DNA of 64,000 nt from JAWWPG01 sp033850885 (GTDB lineage: Bacteria > Actinomycetota > Actinomycetes > Propionibacteriales > Nocardioidaceae): the NCBI GenBank assembly GCA_033850885.1, contig JAWWPG010000028.1:20746-84745 (forward strand), in the 5' to 3' direction. Below, one piece after another: positions 1 to 7,612 of the stretch; position 1 is the stretch's first letter, and every line of letters starts with the position of its first letter. The notes below the pieces were generated by a model that searched no databases, was not told the origin of the DNA, and saw only the letters and a program-made list of their open reading frames with translations. Made by a program: the position numbers and the translations under genes.

Positions 1-1
1 C

Positions 2-343
2 GTCGTCTCGGGGCTCCACCAGGACGACGAGGCGATCCAGGACGAGATCTTTGGCCCGGTGATCACCGTGCAGCGGTTCAGCGACGAGGAGGAGGCGCTG
101 CGCTGGGCGAACGGGGTGGAGTACGGCCTCGCCAGCAGCGTGTTCACCAAGGACCATGGGCGGGCGATGCGGATGGCTCGTCGCCTCGACTTCGGCTGTG
201 TGTGGATCAACACCCACATCCCGCTCGTCGCCGAGATGCCGCACGGTGGTTTCAAGCACTCCGGGTACGGCAAGGACCTCTCGATGTACGGCCTGGAGGA
301 CTACACCCGGATCAAGCATGTGATGAGCTACATCGGAGCCTAG
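2..343 (+). CDS. Aldehyde dehydrogenase, C-terminal part (gene begins before the window)
   Basis: This is the last 113 residues of an NAD(P)-dependent aldehyde dehydrogenase. The reading frame is open from the first base of the window, so the catalytic Cys and Glu lie upstream and cannot be checked. Visible ALDH signatures are DEIFGPV near residue 17, the WANGVEYGLASSVFT segment, and the PHGGFKHSGYGKD substrate and oligomerisation tail. The tail resembles betaine-aldehyde or gamma-aminobutyraldehyde dehydrogenases, which would suit the class III aminotransferase and second dehydrogenase next door, but substrate specificity is an inference. The gene is convergent with the aminotransferase. Confidence 0.9.
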   Translation, partial: VVSGLHQDDEAIQDEIFGPVITVQRFSDEEEALRWANGVEYGLASSVFTKDHGRAMRMARRLDFGCVWINTHIPLVAEMPHGGFKHSGYGKDLSMYGLEDYTRIKHVMSYIGA

Positions 344-380
344 GAGGCTGCGGCGGCTCCGATGGACAGGCGCGGCCAGC

Positions 381-455
381 ATGAAGCTCACGCTCGACCT
401 GCATGACAGCTACGACACCGACGGCGCGATGCGGGCGGTCATCGCGCTGGAAAGT
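381..455 (+). pseudogene. Remnant of a small Smr-domain protein start (tentative)
   Basis: The first codons read MKLTLDLHDSYDTDGAMRAV. This resembles the N-terminus of the roughly 80-residue actinobacterial Smr/MutS2-like proteins, which begin KLTLDLHDIY. The similarity stops after about 25 codons, where the frame runs antisense into the aminotransferase 3' end, and no ribosome binding site is visible. I read it as a decayed fragment lying between two convergent genes. It could also be chance. Confidence 0.3.
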
Positions 456-473
456 AGCCGGACCAGCTCCCTG

Positions 474-1706
474 CTAGGCGTCCAACGCGGTCGCGATGGC
501 GCTCGCGAGGTCGCCGACCTGGTCGTCGGTCATGATCAGCGGGGGCGACACCTGGATGCCTCCGACGCCGACCGCGCGGGTCGCAACACCGTGGGACCGC
601 AGTGTGACAGCGAGCTGCGCCGCCTCGCTCGGCTCGCGCATCTGCACCGCGGCCAGCGCTCCGGTCCCGCAGCGCACCTGCTCGACCCGATCGTGGTCTG
701 CGAGCGGTGACAGCGCGGTGGCAAGGGTGGCCTCGAGGCGGGCCGCCTCGTCGAGCAGCCCTTCACGCTCGATGATCGCCAGGTTGCCGAGGGCGACGGC
801 GGCCGCGGCAGCGTGCCCGGAGTAGGTGTAACCATGGCGCCACCAGACGTCGCCGTCCGGCTTGAAGAACGGCTCCGCGACCTTGGGAGCGACCAGTACG
901 GCGCCCATCGGCAGGTAGCCACTCGTCAGCCCCTTCGCCGTCGTCACCATGTCGGGCTCGAGTCCGAACCGGGTGCTGGCGAACCACGAGCCTCCGATCC
1001 GCCCGAAACCCGTGACCACCTCGTCGGCGACGAACAACACGTCGTTCTCGGTGCATGCCTTGCGGACGTCGGCGAGATAGCCCTCGGGCGGCGGGAAGAC
1101 GCCACCGGCGCCGATGACCGGCTCACAGTAGAACGCGGCGACCCGGTCGGCGCCAAGGCGGTCGATAGTGGCCCGCAGGTCGTCGGCGCTGTCCCAGGCG
1201 ACGGTCGCCGTGTCGGGCACCAGCTCGCCGTACCCCTCCCGGTTCGTGGGGATGCCGGCCAGTGCCGTGCCTGCGAAGTGCATGCCGTGGTAGGCCTTCT
1301 GCCGCCCGATGACGAAGGTGCGGCTGGGCTGGCCCATCTCGACCCAGTAGCGGCGGGCCAGCTTCGCGGCGGTGTCGACGGAGTCGGATCCGCCCGAGGT
1401 GAAGAACACCTTGCTGCCTGCCGTCGGCGCGATGCCGGCGAGTTTCTCGGCGAGCGCGATGGCCGGCTCGTTCGAGTAGTCACCGAACGTGTTGTACGAG
1501 GCGAGCTTGGCCATCTGCTTGGCCGCGATCTCGGCGAGCTCCACCCGCCCGTGTCCGACGTTGGCGTACCACAGGCCCGCCGTCGCGTCCAGGTATCGGT
1601 TGTCGTCGGCGTCGTACACGTAGACACCCTGTCCCCGCGTGAGTGTGAACTCGCCGTTCTTCTCGACGGCGCTCATGTTCGAGAAGGGATGCCACAATGC
1701 GCCCAT
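474..1706 (-). CDS. Class III (omega) aminotransferase, PLP-dependent
   Basis: A 410-residue fold-type I aminotransferase of class III, the family that moves an amino group from putrescine, GABA, beta-alanine or similar amines to pyruvate or 2-oxoglutarate. Family signatures in order are FFTSGGSDSVDTAAKLARRY (PLP-phosphate contact), the YHG motif, the CEPVIGAGG segment, FVADEVVTGFGR (Asp that contacts the PLP ring nitrogen) and TTAKGLTSGY (Schiff-base lysine). The start is placed at MGALWHPF because AAGGAG lies just upstream; the frame extends further but without family similarity. It is divergent from the aldehyde dehydrogenase, with only 44 bp between them. Omega-amine:pyruvate or GABA transaminase is likely, but the exact substrate is not determined. 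Confidence 0.9.
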   Translation of the reverse strand: MGALWHPFSNMSAVEKNGEFTLTRGQGVYVYDADDNRYLDATAGLWYANVGHGRVELAEIAAKQMAKLASYNTFGDYSNEPAIALAEKLAGIAPTAGSKVFFTSGGSDSVDTAAKLARRYWVEMGQPSRTFVIGRQKAYHGMHFAGTALAGIPTNREGYGELVPDTATVAWDSADDLRATIDRLGADRVAAFYCEPVIGAGGVFPPPEGYLADVRKACTENDVLFVADEVVTGFGRIGGSWFASTRFGLEPDMVTTAKGLTSGYLPMGAVLVAPKVAEPFFKPDGDVWWRHGYTYSGHAAAAAVALGNLAIIEREGLLDEAARLEATLATALSPLADHDRVEQVRCGTGALAAVQMREPSEAAQLAVTLRSHGVATRAVGVGGIQVSPPLIMTDDQVGDLASAIATALDA

Positions 1707-1750
1707 CGGGTTCTCCTTGCGCGTTCGTAGAGGTCGCGTACCGTCGGAAT

Positions 1751-3193
1751 ATGAGCCAAGTATCACCGATGTGGGTCGCCGGCGTGCCGGTGCACGGCGA
1801 CGAGACCTTCGAGATCCGCAACCCGTACGACGGTTCGCTGGTCGCCACCACCTCATGGGCGACCCCGGACCAGCTCGAGGCGGCCGTGAAGGCTGCCGAC
1901 GAGGTGCGGGAGGAAGCTGCGGCCCTTCCGCTGTACGTCCGAGCCGACGCCCTCGCCGCGACCAGCGCGGCCATCGCAGAGCGCTCGGAGGAGCTGTCCC
2001 GGTTGATCACGGCCGAGAACGGCAAGCCGATCACCTGGGCACGTGCTGAGGTCGGGCGGGCGGTGTCGGTCTTCCGGATCGCCGCCGAGGAGGCCCGCCG
2101 CTGGTCGGGAGAGGCGGTGCGGCTCGACACCGACAAGGCGGCCGCTGGCCGGCTCGCCTATGTCCGGTCGGTGCCGAAGGGCCCCGTGCTCGCGATCTCA
2201 CCCTTCAACTTCCCGCTCAACCTCGTCGCCCACAAGGTTGCCCCGGCGATCGCTGTCGGCGCACCAGTAGTGGTCAAGCCGGCCCCGAAGACACCCCTGT
2301 CTGCACTCAAGCTCGGGGAGATCATCGCGGACACCGGGCTGCCGAAGGGCATGGTCAGCGTGGTCAACGTGCCGAACGAGCAGGCCGAGTCGCTGGTAGC
2401 CGACGAGCGACTGCCCGTCGTGTCGTTCACGGGCTCGGGACCGGTCGGCTACGCGATCCAGCGCGCCGTCCCGCACAAGCACGTCGTCCTGGAGCTGGGC
2501 GGCAACGCCGCCGTCGTCGTGTGCTCCGACTGGAACACCGACGCCGACCTCTCTTGGGCGGCTGGCAGGATCGCGACGTTCTCGAACTACCAGGCGGGTC
2601 AGTCGTGCATCGGCGTGCAGCGTGTCTTCGTGGCGGAGAGCCTGTACGACGACTTCGCCGCCCGCCTGACGGCCGAGGTCGAGGGACTTGGCGTGGGTGA
2701 CCCCGCCGAGGACGCCACGCAGGTCGGACCGGTGATCAACGAGGAGGCTGCCGCCAGGATCGTCTCGTGGGTCGACGAGGCGGTCGAGGCGGGGGCTACC
2801 ATCCTGACCGGCGGGAAGCGCGACGGGACGACGATCGAGCCAACCATCCTCACCCGGGTCTCTCCGGATGCCAAGGTGTGCCGCGAGGAGGTCTTCGGCC
2901 CGGTGCTCGTGGTGGAGAAGGTCGCCGACGACGCCGACGGGTTCGCCAGAGTCAACGACTCGGTCTACGGGTTGCAGGCGGGGGTGTTCACGCACCGCCT
3001 GCAGACGGCGTTCGCCGCCCATCGCGAGCTGGAGGTGGGGGGTGTGATCATCGGCGATGTGCCGAGCTATCGCGCCGACCAGATGCCGTACGGCGGCGCG
3101 AAGCAGTCGGGCGTCGGCCGGGAGGGCGTGCGCTACGCGATGCACGACTACACCTACGAGCGGGTCATGGTCCTCACCGGCCTCGACCTCTAG
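1751..3193 (+). CDS. NAD(P)-dependent aldehyde dehydrogenase (succinate-semialdehyde dehydrogenase-like)
   Basis: A complete 480-residue ALDH. The N-terminal Rossmann-type cofactor domain includes SPFNFPLN and KPAPKTPLSALKL. The catalytic general base lies in VLELGGN (Glu about 248) and the nucleophile in YQAGQSC (Cys about 286). EEVFGPVLVV and the C-terminal PYGGAKQSGVGREG segment complete the family pattern. The start MSQVSPMW is preferred over an in-frame upstream ATG because the family similarity begins there; MWVAG at 1769 is an alternative. Divergent pairing with the aminotransferase suggests oxidation of the semialdehyde made by transamination, for example succinate semialdehyde in GABA breakdown. 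That role is inferred from context. Confidence 0.9.
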   Translation: MSQVSPMWVAGVPVHGDETFEIRNPYDGSLVATTSWATPDQLEAAVKAADEVREEAAALPLYVRADALAATSAAIAERSEELSRLITAENGKPITWARAEVGRAVSVFRIAAEEARRWSGEAVRLDTDKAAAGRLAYVRSVPKGPVLAISPFNFPLNLVAHKVAPAIAVGAPVVVKPAPKTPLSALKLGEIIADTGLPKGMVSVVNVPNEQAESLVADERLPVVSFTGSGPVGYAIQRAVPHKHVVLELGGNAAVVVCSDWNTDADLSWAAGRIATFSNYQAGQSCIGVQRVFVAESLYDDFAARLTAEVEGLGVGDPAEDATQVGPVINEEAAARIVSWVDEAVEAGATILTGGKRDGTTIEPTILTRVSPDAKVCREEVFGPVLVVEKVADDADGFARVNDSVYGLQAGVFTHRLQTAFAAHRELEVGGVIIGDVPSYRADQMPYGGAKQSGVGREGVRYAMHDYTYERVMVLTGLDL

Positions 3194-3199
3194 GGCCTA

Positions 3200-3324
3200 C
3201 CGACCTGGCGTCTTCCCGGCCCAACCGACCTGGCGGCTTCCCGGCCCAACCGACCTGGCGTCTTCCTGGCCCAACCGACCTGGCGTCTCCACGGCCCAAC
3301 CGACCTGGCGGCTTCCCGGCTTGC
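3200..3324. repeat. Five tandem 25-bp direct repeats
   Basis: Units start at exactly 3200, 3225, 3250, 3275 and 3300, each beginning CCGACCTGGCG and ending CGGCCCAA. The fifth is degenerate at its 3' end. Units differ at a few positions (GTCTT versus GGCTT). The array starts 7 bp after the aldehyde dehydrogenase stop codon. It has no spacers, so it is not a CRISPR array. It has no start codon or ribosome binding site, so coding is unlikely. Confidence 0.9.
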
Positions 3325-3332
3325 GTGGTCTC

Positions 3333-3422
3333 GCGTTTGCCTGGCATGCCAGGGAAGCGCATCGTTTGCTAGGCAGGCCTGCCGTGCAAACGGTGTACCT
3401 GCGTGGCATGCCAGGCAAATGC
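3333..3422. repeat. 90-bp triple-palindrome element, copy A
   Basis: Three consecutive imperfect palindromes share the core TTTGCCTGGCATGCCAGG. The middle one is built on CGTTTGC..GGCAGGCCTGCC..GCAAACG. A second copy of exactly the same length lies at 7504-7593, and by hand alignment 73 of 90 positions match. The first 10 and last 10 bases are identical in the two copies. The layout resembles REP/BIME or MITE-type intergenic palindromes. Confidence 0.8.
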
Positions 3423-3441
3423 CCGACTCCCGGGCGGCATG

Positions 3442-3521
3442 TGGGTGGTGCACCACTCAGATGTCCCGCAAGCCACCCAGATGTGAGTGGCTTGAGGGCT
3501 ACCTGGGTGGTGCACCACCCA
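3442..3521. repeat. Paired 18-bp palindromes flanking a stem-loop
   Basis: TGGGTGGTGCACCACCCA at 3504-3521 is a perfect palindrome, and 3442-3459 is the same with one mismatch. Between them CAAGCCAC (3469-3476) pairs with GTGGCTTG (3487-3494). The group ends 94 bp before dxr, so it could be a double operator for dxr or part of the repeat island. Neither use is demonstrated. Confidence 0.7.
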
Positions 3522-3615
3522 AGCGTCGCCAGTGGGGCCGGCGCCCCGCGCCGTCAGACGGGCCGGCCGCCCTCGTCGGAGTCCACCGCCGGCGCCGGCG
3601 TGGGACAATCGTGAC

Positions 3616-4857
3616 ATGACGAGCGTAAGGCCGGAACCCCGCGACGTCGTGCTGCTCGGAAGCACCGGATCGGTGGGCACCCAGGCGCTTGACGTGGTCC
3701 GTGCCAACCCCGAACGGTTCCGTGTCGTGGCGCTGGCCGCAGGCGGGTCCGACCCGCAGCTGCTCGCCGCTCAGGTCATCGAGTTCGGCGTACCCGTCGT
3801 GGCAGTTGCCCGCGGCACGGCCGTCCAGGATCTCCAGCTCGCGCTCTATGCGCAGGCCAAGCGCTCCGGCTACCACCACGGGGAGTCGAGCCTGCCGAGG
3901 ATCGTCGCCGGACCGGACGCCGCCGAGCGGGTCGCCGGCCTCCCGGCTGACACCGTGTTGAATGCCATCACCGGTGCGGTCGGCCTGCGACCCACGCTGG
4001 CCGCGCTGGCTGCCGGCTCGACGCTCGCGCTCGCCAACAAGGAGTCGCTGATCATCGGCGGCGAGGTCGTCACGTCGGCCGCCAAGCCGGGCCAGATCGT
4101 GCCGGTCGACTCCGAGCACTCAGCCCTGGCGCAGTGCCTGCGCGGCGGTCGCGCCGACGAGGTACGACGGCTGGTGATCACCGCCAGCGGTGGCCCGTTC
4201 CGTGGCCGCAAGCGTCACGAGCTCTCCGACGTCACACCGGAGCAGGCGATGGCCCACCCCACCTGGGACATGGGCCCGATGGTGACCACGAACTCGTCAA
4301 CCCTCGTCAACAAGGGGCTCGAGGTGATCGAGGCGCATCTGCTCTTCGATATCGCATTCGACGACATCGAGGTCGTCGTGCATCCCCAGTCGGTCGTCCA
4401 CTCCATGGTCGAGTTCCATGACGGGTCGACGCTGGCGCAAGTGTCGCCACCCGACATGCGCCTCCCGATCAGCCTCGCCCTGGGCTGGCCTGACCGGGTC
4501 GCCGGCGCGTCGGCAGCCGTCGACTGGACGCAGGCCCAGTCGTGGCAGTTCGAGCCCGTCGATGACCTGTCCTTCCCGCTGCTGAGTCTGGCGGTGCAGG
4601 CCGGCCGCAGAGGTGGCGTCTACCCCGCCGTCTACAACGCCGCGAACGAGACCGCGGTGCAGGCCTTCTGGGACCGCCGCCTTCGCTTCCTCGGCATCGC
4701 CGACACGGTCGCTGTGGTATTGGCCGCCGCCGACGTACCCTCTCCTGGGGCGCAGTTGAGCGTCGACGACGTCCTTGCGGCGGACGCCTGGGCCCGCGAC
4801 CGGGCGGCAGAGGCGGTCGCCGAGGCACGCACACCAGGAGGAGCAGAGCAAGCATGA
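3616..4857 (+). CDS. dxr: 1-deoxy-D-xylulose 5-phosphate reductoisomerase
   Basis: Second enzyme of the MEP pathway: it rearranges and reduces 1-deoxy-D-xylulose 5-phosphate to MEP using NADPH and a divalent metal. The 413-residue protein has the NADPH-binding LLGSTGSVGTQ at residues 15-21, NKESLIIGGE, the metal and substrate segment VDSEHSAL, the ITASGGPFRGR loop and NSSTLVNKGLEVIEAH. Family proteins are about 390 residues, and the extra length is a short hydrophilic C-terminus rich in Ala and Glu. The ATG at 3616 matches the family N-terminus. Its stop overlaps the next start (ATGA), so it is translationally coupled to rip1, and ispG follows, giving two MEP-pathway genes in one operon. Confidence 0.97.
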   Translation: MTSVRPEPRDVVLLGSTGSVGTQALDVVRANPERFRVVALAAGGSDPQLLAAQVIEFGVPVVAVARGTAVQDLQLALYAQAKRSGYHHGESSLPRIVAGPDAAERVAGLPADTVLNAITGAVGLRPTLAALAAGSTLALANKESLIIGGEVVTSAAKPGQIVPVDSEHSALAQCLRGGRADEVRRLVITASGGPFRGRKRHELSDVTPEQAMAHPTWDMGPMVTTNSSTLVNKGLEVIEAHLLFDIAFDDIEVVVHPQSVVHSMVEFHDGSTLAQVSPPDMRLPISLALGWPDRVAGASAAVDWTQAQSWQFEPVDDLSFPLLSLAVQAGRRGGVYPAVYNAANETAVQAFWDRRLRFLGIADTVAVVLAAADVPSPGAQLSVDDVLAADAWARDRAAEAVAEARTPGGAEQA

Positions 4858-6158
4858 CCACACTGGTCTACGTACTCGGGGTGGCGTTGTTCTTCCTCGG
4901 CGTGGTCGCGTCGATCGCCCTGCACGAGGTCGGGCACATGGTGCCCGCCAAGAAGTTCGGCGTCAAGGTGACCCAGTACTTCGTCGGCTTCGGCAAGACC
5001 ATCTGGTCGACCAAGAGGGGTGACACCGAGTACGGCGTCAAGATGTTCCCGTTGGGCGGGTACATCAAGATGATCGGCATGCTGCCCCCCGAGAAGCGCG
5101 ACGTGAACGGCAAGGTCAAAGGGTTCACCGGTGGCGTTCTCGGCCGGCTGATCGCCGACGCCCGTGCCGTCGAGTACGAACACATCACCGCCGACGACGA
5201 TGACCGGCTGTTCTACAAGAAGACCTGGTGGAAGAAGGTCATCGTGATGTCCGGCGGGCCGCTGATGAACGTCTTCCTGGCGGTCATCATCCTCGGCTCG
5301 GTGTTCATGCTCCTCGGCGTCTCACAACCGACTCTCACCGTCTCGAGCGTGGCCGACTGCGTTCAGCGCGCGGATGTGACGCCCACCGTCTGTAGCCCGA
5401 AGGACCCGGTCTCGCCGGCGCGTACAGCGGGCTTCCGCGCGGGCGACCAGCTGCTGTCCGTCAACGGCACGAAGATGACCTCCTGGGACCAGTTCTCCCG
5501 CGACATCCGCGACTCTGCCGGTAAGCAGATCGACGTCGTGGTCGAGCGGGGCAACCGGACCGTCACCCTGCACGCCGACCCGACCGTCAACACGCTGTTC
5601 TCGGTCGACAACCCGACCACGTTCGTCAAGGCGGGCTTCCTCGGAATCTCCCCGACGCAGGTACGTGAGCAGCAGAGCTTCGGCTATGTGCTGTCGACCA
5701 TGGGGATGTACACGAAGGCCACCGGCGAGGCGCTGGTCCACCTGCCGAGCCGGCTGTGGGGCGTTGCCAAGGCAGCCGTCGGGGTCCAGGGCCGAGACCC
5801 GAACAGCCCGATGAGTGTGGTCGGGGCCAGCCGGGTGGCGGGCGAGGTCGCCTCGAGCGGCCAGATCGACATCGTCGACAAGGTGGCCACCCTGCTCACG
5901 CTGCTCGGCGTCATCAACCTGTTCGTGGCCCTGTTCAACTTCATCCCGCTGCTCCCGCTCGATGGCGGTCACATCGCCGGTGCGCTCTACGAAGCGGTAC
6001 GGCGGGGGTGGGCGCGCCTGCGCCGCAAGCCGGACCCGGGTTACGCCGATGTCGCGCAGATGTTGCCGATCGCCTACGTCGCCGCGAGCATCCTCGTGGT
6101 GCTGGGTGTGCTGCTGGTCTGGACCGACATCGTCAACCCGATCAAGCTGACCGGCTGA
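4854..6158 (+). CDS. rip1: Site-2 protease, M50 zinc metallopeptidase (RseP/Rip1)
   Basis: An intramembrane zinc protease that cleaves transmembrane anti-sigma factors and related substrates. The 434-residue protein has the active-site HEVGH at residues 24-28 inside the first membrane helix, a conserved GFG/GGYIKMIGM loop, a membrane segment near residue 130, a PDZ-like domain (PARTAGFRAGDQLLSVNG) and the third zinc ligand in NFIPLLPLDGGH near residues 360-371, followed by the last membrane helix. The Rip1 gene of mycobacteria sits in the same dxr-rip1-ispG order. It overlaps the dxr stop by 4 bp. The substrate is not evident from this window. Confidence 0.95.
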   Translation: MTTLVYVLGVALFFLGVVASIALHEVGHMVPAKKFGVKVTQYFVGFGKTIWSTKRGDTEYGVKMFPLGGYIKMIGMLPPEKRDVNGKVKGFTGGVLGRLIADARAVEYEHITADDDDRLFYKKTWWKKVIVMSGGPLMNVFLAVIILGSVFMLLGVSQPTLTVSSVADCVQRADVTPTVCSPKDPVSPARTAGFRAGDQLLSVNGTKMTSWDQFSRDIRDSAGKQIDVVVERGNRTVTLHADPTVNTLFSVDNPTTFVKAGFLGISPTQVREQQSFGYVLSTMGMYTKATGEALVHLPSRLWGVAKAAVGVQGRDPNSPMSVVGASRVAGEVASSGQIDIVDKVATLLTLLGVINLFVALFNFIPLLPLDGGHIAGALYEAVRRGWARLRRKPDPGYADVAQMLPIAYVAASILVVLGVLLVWTDIVNPIKLTG

Positions 6159-6239
6159 TCGCCGTACCCGACCCGCCGCGTCAGATGGACGCGCCAACCA
6201 CCCGCCAGTCACCACACCGACAAGCACACGAGGAACCGC

Positions 6240-7403
6240 ATGACAAGCGTCAACCTGGGAATGCCGACCGCTCCTGCCCCCGTGCTGGGCGCTCGGCGCA
6301 AGACCCGCCAGATCAGGGTAGGCAAGGTCCTGGTCGGCGGGGACGCTCCGGTATCGGTGCAGTCGATGACGACGACGCTCACCTCCGACGTCAACACGAC
6401 TCTCCAGCAGATCGCCGAGCTGACCGCGACCGGTTGCGACATCGTGCGGGTTGCCTGCCCGACCCAGGACGACGCGGACGCACTCCCGGAGATAGCCAGG
6501 CACTCACAGATCCCGGTCATCGCCGATATCCATTTCCAGCCGAAGTACGTCTTCGCGGCGATCGAGGCGGGGTGTGCCGGGGTCCGCGTCAACCCGGGCA
6601 ACATCCGCAAGTTCGACGACCAGGTGAAGCAGATCGCCGCGGCAGCGAAGGACCACGGTACGTCGATCCGGATCGGGGTCAACGCGGGATCGCTGGACCC
6701 AAGGCTGCTCGAGAAGTACGGCAAGGCAACGCCGGAGGCGCTCGTCGAATCCGCCGTCTGGGAGGCGTCGCTGTTCGAGGAACACGACTTCCACGACTTC
6801 AAGATCTCCGTCAAGCACAACGACCCGGTCGTGATGGTCCGGGCCTATGAGCTGCTCTCGGTCGCCGGTGACTGGCCTCTGCACCTCGGGGTGACCGAGG
6901 CGGGCCCGGCCTTCCAGGGGACGATCAAGTCAGCTGTGGCGTTCGGAGCCCTGCTCTCCAAGGGGATCGGCGACACGATCCGGGTTTCGCTCTCAGCGCC
7001 CCCCGTCGAGGAGGTCAAGGTCGGCCTGCAGATCCTGCAGTCCCTCAACCTGCGTGAGCGGCACCTCGAGATCGTCTCCTGCCCCTCGTGCGGGCGCGCT
7101 CAGGTCGATGTCTACAGGCTCGCCGAGGAGGTCACCGCCGGGCTCGAGGGCATGGAGGTCCCCCTGCGGGTTGCCGTCATGGGCTGCGTCGTCAACGGTC
7201 CCGGTGAGGCCCGTGAGGCGGACCTGGGCGTTGCATCCGGCAACGGCAAGGGGCAGATCTTCGTCAAGGGCGAGGTCATCAAGACAGTGCCAGAGTCGAT
7301 GATCGTGGAAACGCTGATCGAGGAGGCGATGCGGATCGCCGACGAGATCACCGACGCCGGCTCCGCCGCTCCGGCTGGGGGTCCCACGGTTTCGGTGCAC
7401 TGA
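6240..7403 (+). CDS. ispG: 4-hydroxy-3-methylbut-2-enyl diphosphate synthase (flavodoxin)
   Basis: Penultimate enzyme of the MEP pathway: a [4Fe-4S] protein that converts MEcPP to HMBPP. The 387-residue bacterial-type protein has an N-terminal TIM-barrel with SVQSMTTTLT and RVNPGNI, and a C-terminal cluster domain with CPSCGR (Cys281, Cys284) and GCVVNGPGE (Cys316 and the catalytic Glu323). GAGGAA lies upstream of the ATG. It is third in the dxr-rip1-ispG run after an 81-bp gap. Its TGA overlaps the ATG of an acetyltransferase remnant. Confidence 0.97.
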   Translation: MTSVNLGMPTAPAPVLGARRKTRQIRVGKVLVGGDAPVSVQSMTTTLTSDVNTTLQQIAELTATGCDIVRVACPTQDDADALPEIARHSQIPVIADIHFQPKYVFAAIEAGCAGVRVNPGNIRKFDDQVKQIAAAAKDHGTSIRIGVNAGSLDPRLLEKYGKATPEALVESAVWEASLFEEHDFHDFKISVKHNDPVVMVRAYELLSVAGDWPLHLGVTEAGPAFQGTIKSAVAFGALLSKGIGDTIRVSLSAPPVEEVKVGLQILQSLNLRERHLEIVSCPSCGRAQVDVYRLAEEVTAGLEGMEVPLRVAVMGCVVNGPGEAREADLGVASGNGKGQIFVKGEVIKTVPESMIVETLIEEAMRIADEITDAGSAAPAGGPTVSVH

Positions 7404-7567
7404 TGCCCGACGTTGTGCTGCGTCCGATCAGGTCCCCGGAGTACGACGGTCGGGTGGGCGGTGCGATCGGGCACTACGCCGCCGACTTCCCCGGTTCGAC
7501 TGGGCGTTTGCCTGGCTTGCCAGGCAGATGCACCGTTTGCCAGCCAGGCCTGCCTGGCAAACGGTGA
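7403..7567 (+). pseudogene. Truncated GNAT acetyltransferase remnant coupled to ispG
   Basis: The ATG overlaps the ispG stop (TGATG), and 54 codons follow. The first 31 (MPDVVLRPIRSPEYDGRVG..., then HYAADFPGS) look like the N-terminus of a GNAT acetyltransferase, a common neighbour of ispG. From codon 34 onward the sequence is translated 90-bp palindromic element (RLPGLPGRC...GLPGKR) and then stops. The acetyl-CoA-binding core is missing, so I call it a remnant broken at or by the repeat. Family assignment from about 30 residues is tentative. Confidence 0.5.
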
Positions 7568-7593
7568 GTTTCCCTGGCCTGCCAGGCAAATGC
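7504..7593. repeat. 90-bp triple-palindrome element, copy B
   Basis: Same length and architecture as 3333-3422. The middle palindrome is better preserved here, with arms CGTTTGCC..CCAGG and CCTGG..GGCAAACG. It lies inside the 3' part of the truncated acetyltransferase frame and between two convergent transcripts (ispG and the HAF-repeat gene), where it may also work as a bidirectional terminator. Confidence 0.8.
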
Positions 7594-7612
7594 GGGGGGG
7601 TGGGTCGAGACG

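Noticed and set aside
3200..3324. Possible CRISPR array
   Set aside because: Units are contiguous direct repeats of 25 bp with no unique spacers, and no cas genes are near. The same applies to the 22-bp arrays at 13698 and 33161.
3194..3456. Short Arg/Pro-rich frames across the repeats after the aldehyde dehydrogenase
   Set aside because: They are translations of the tandem repeats and palindromes, open on both strands only because of the high G+C content, with no ribosome binding sites.
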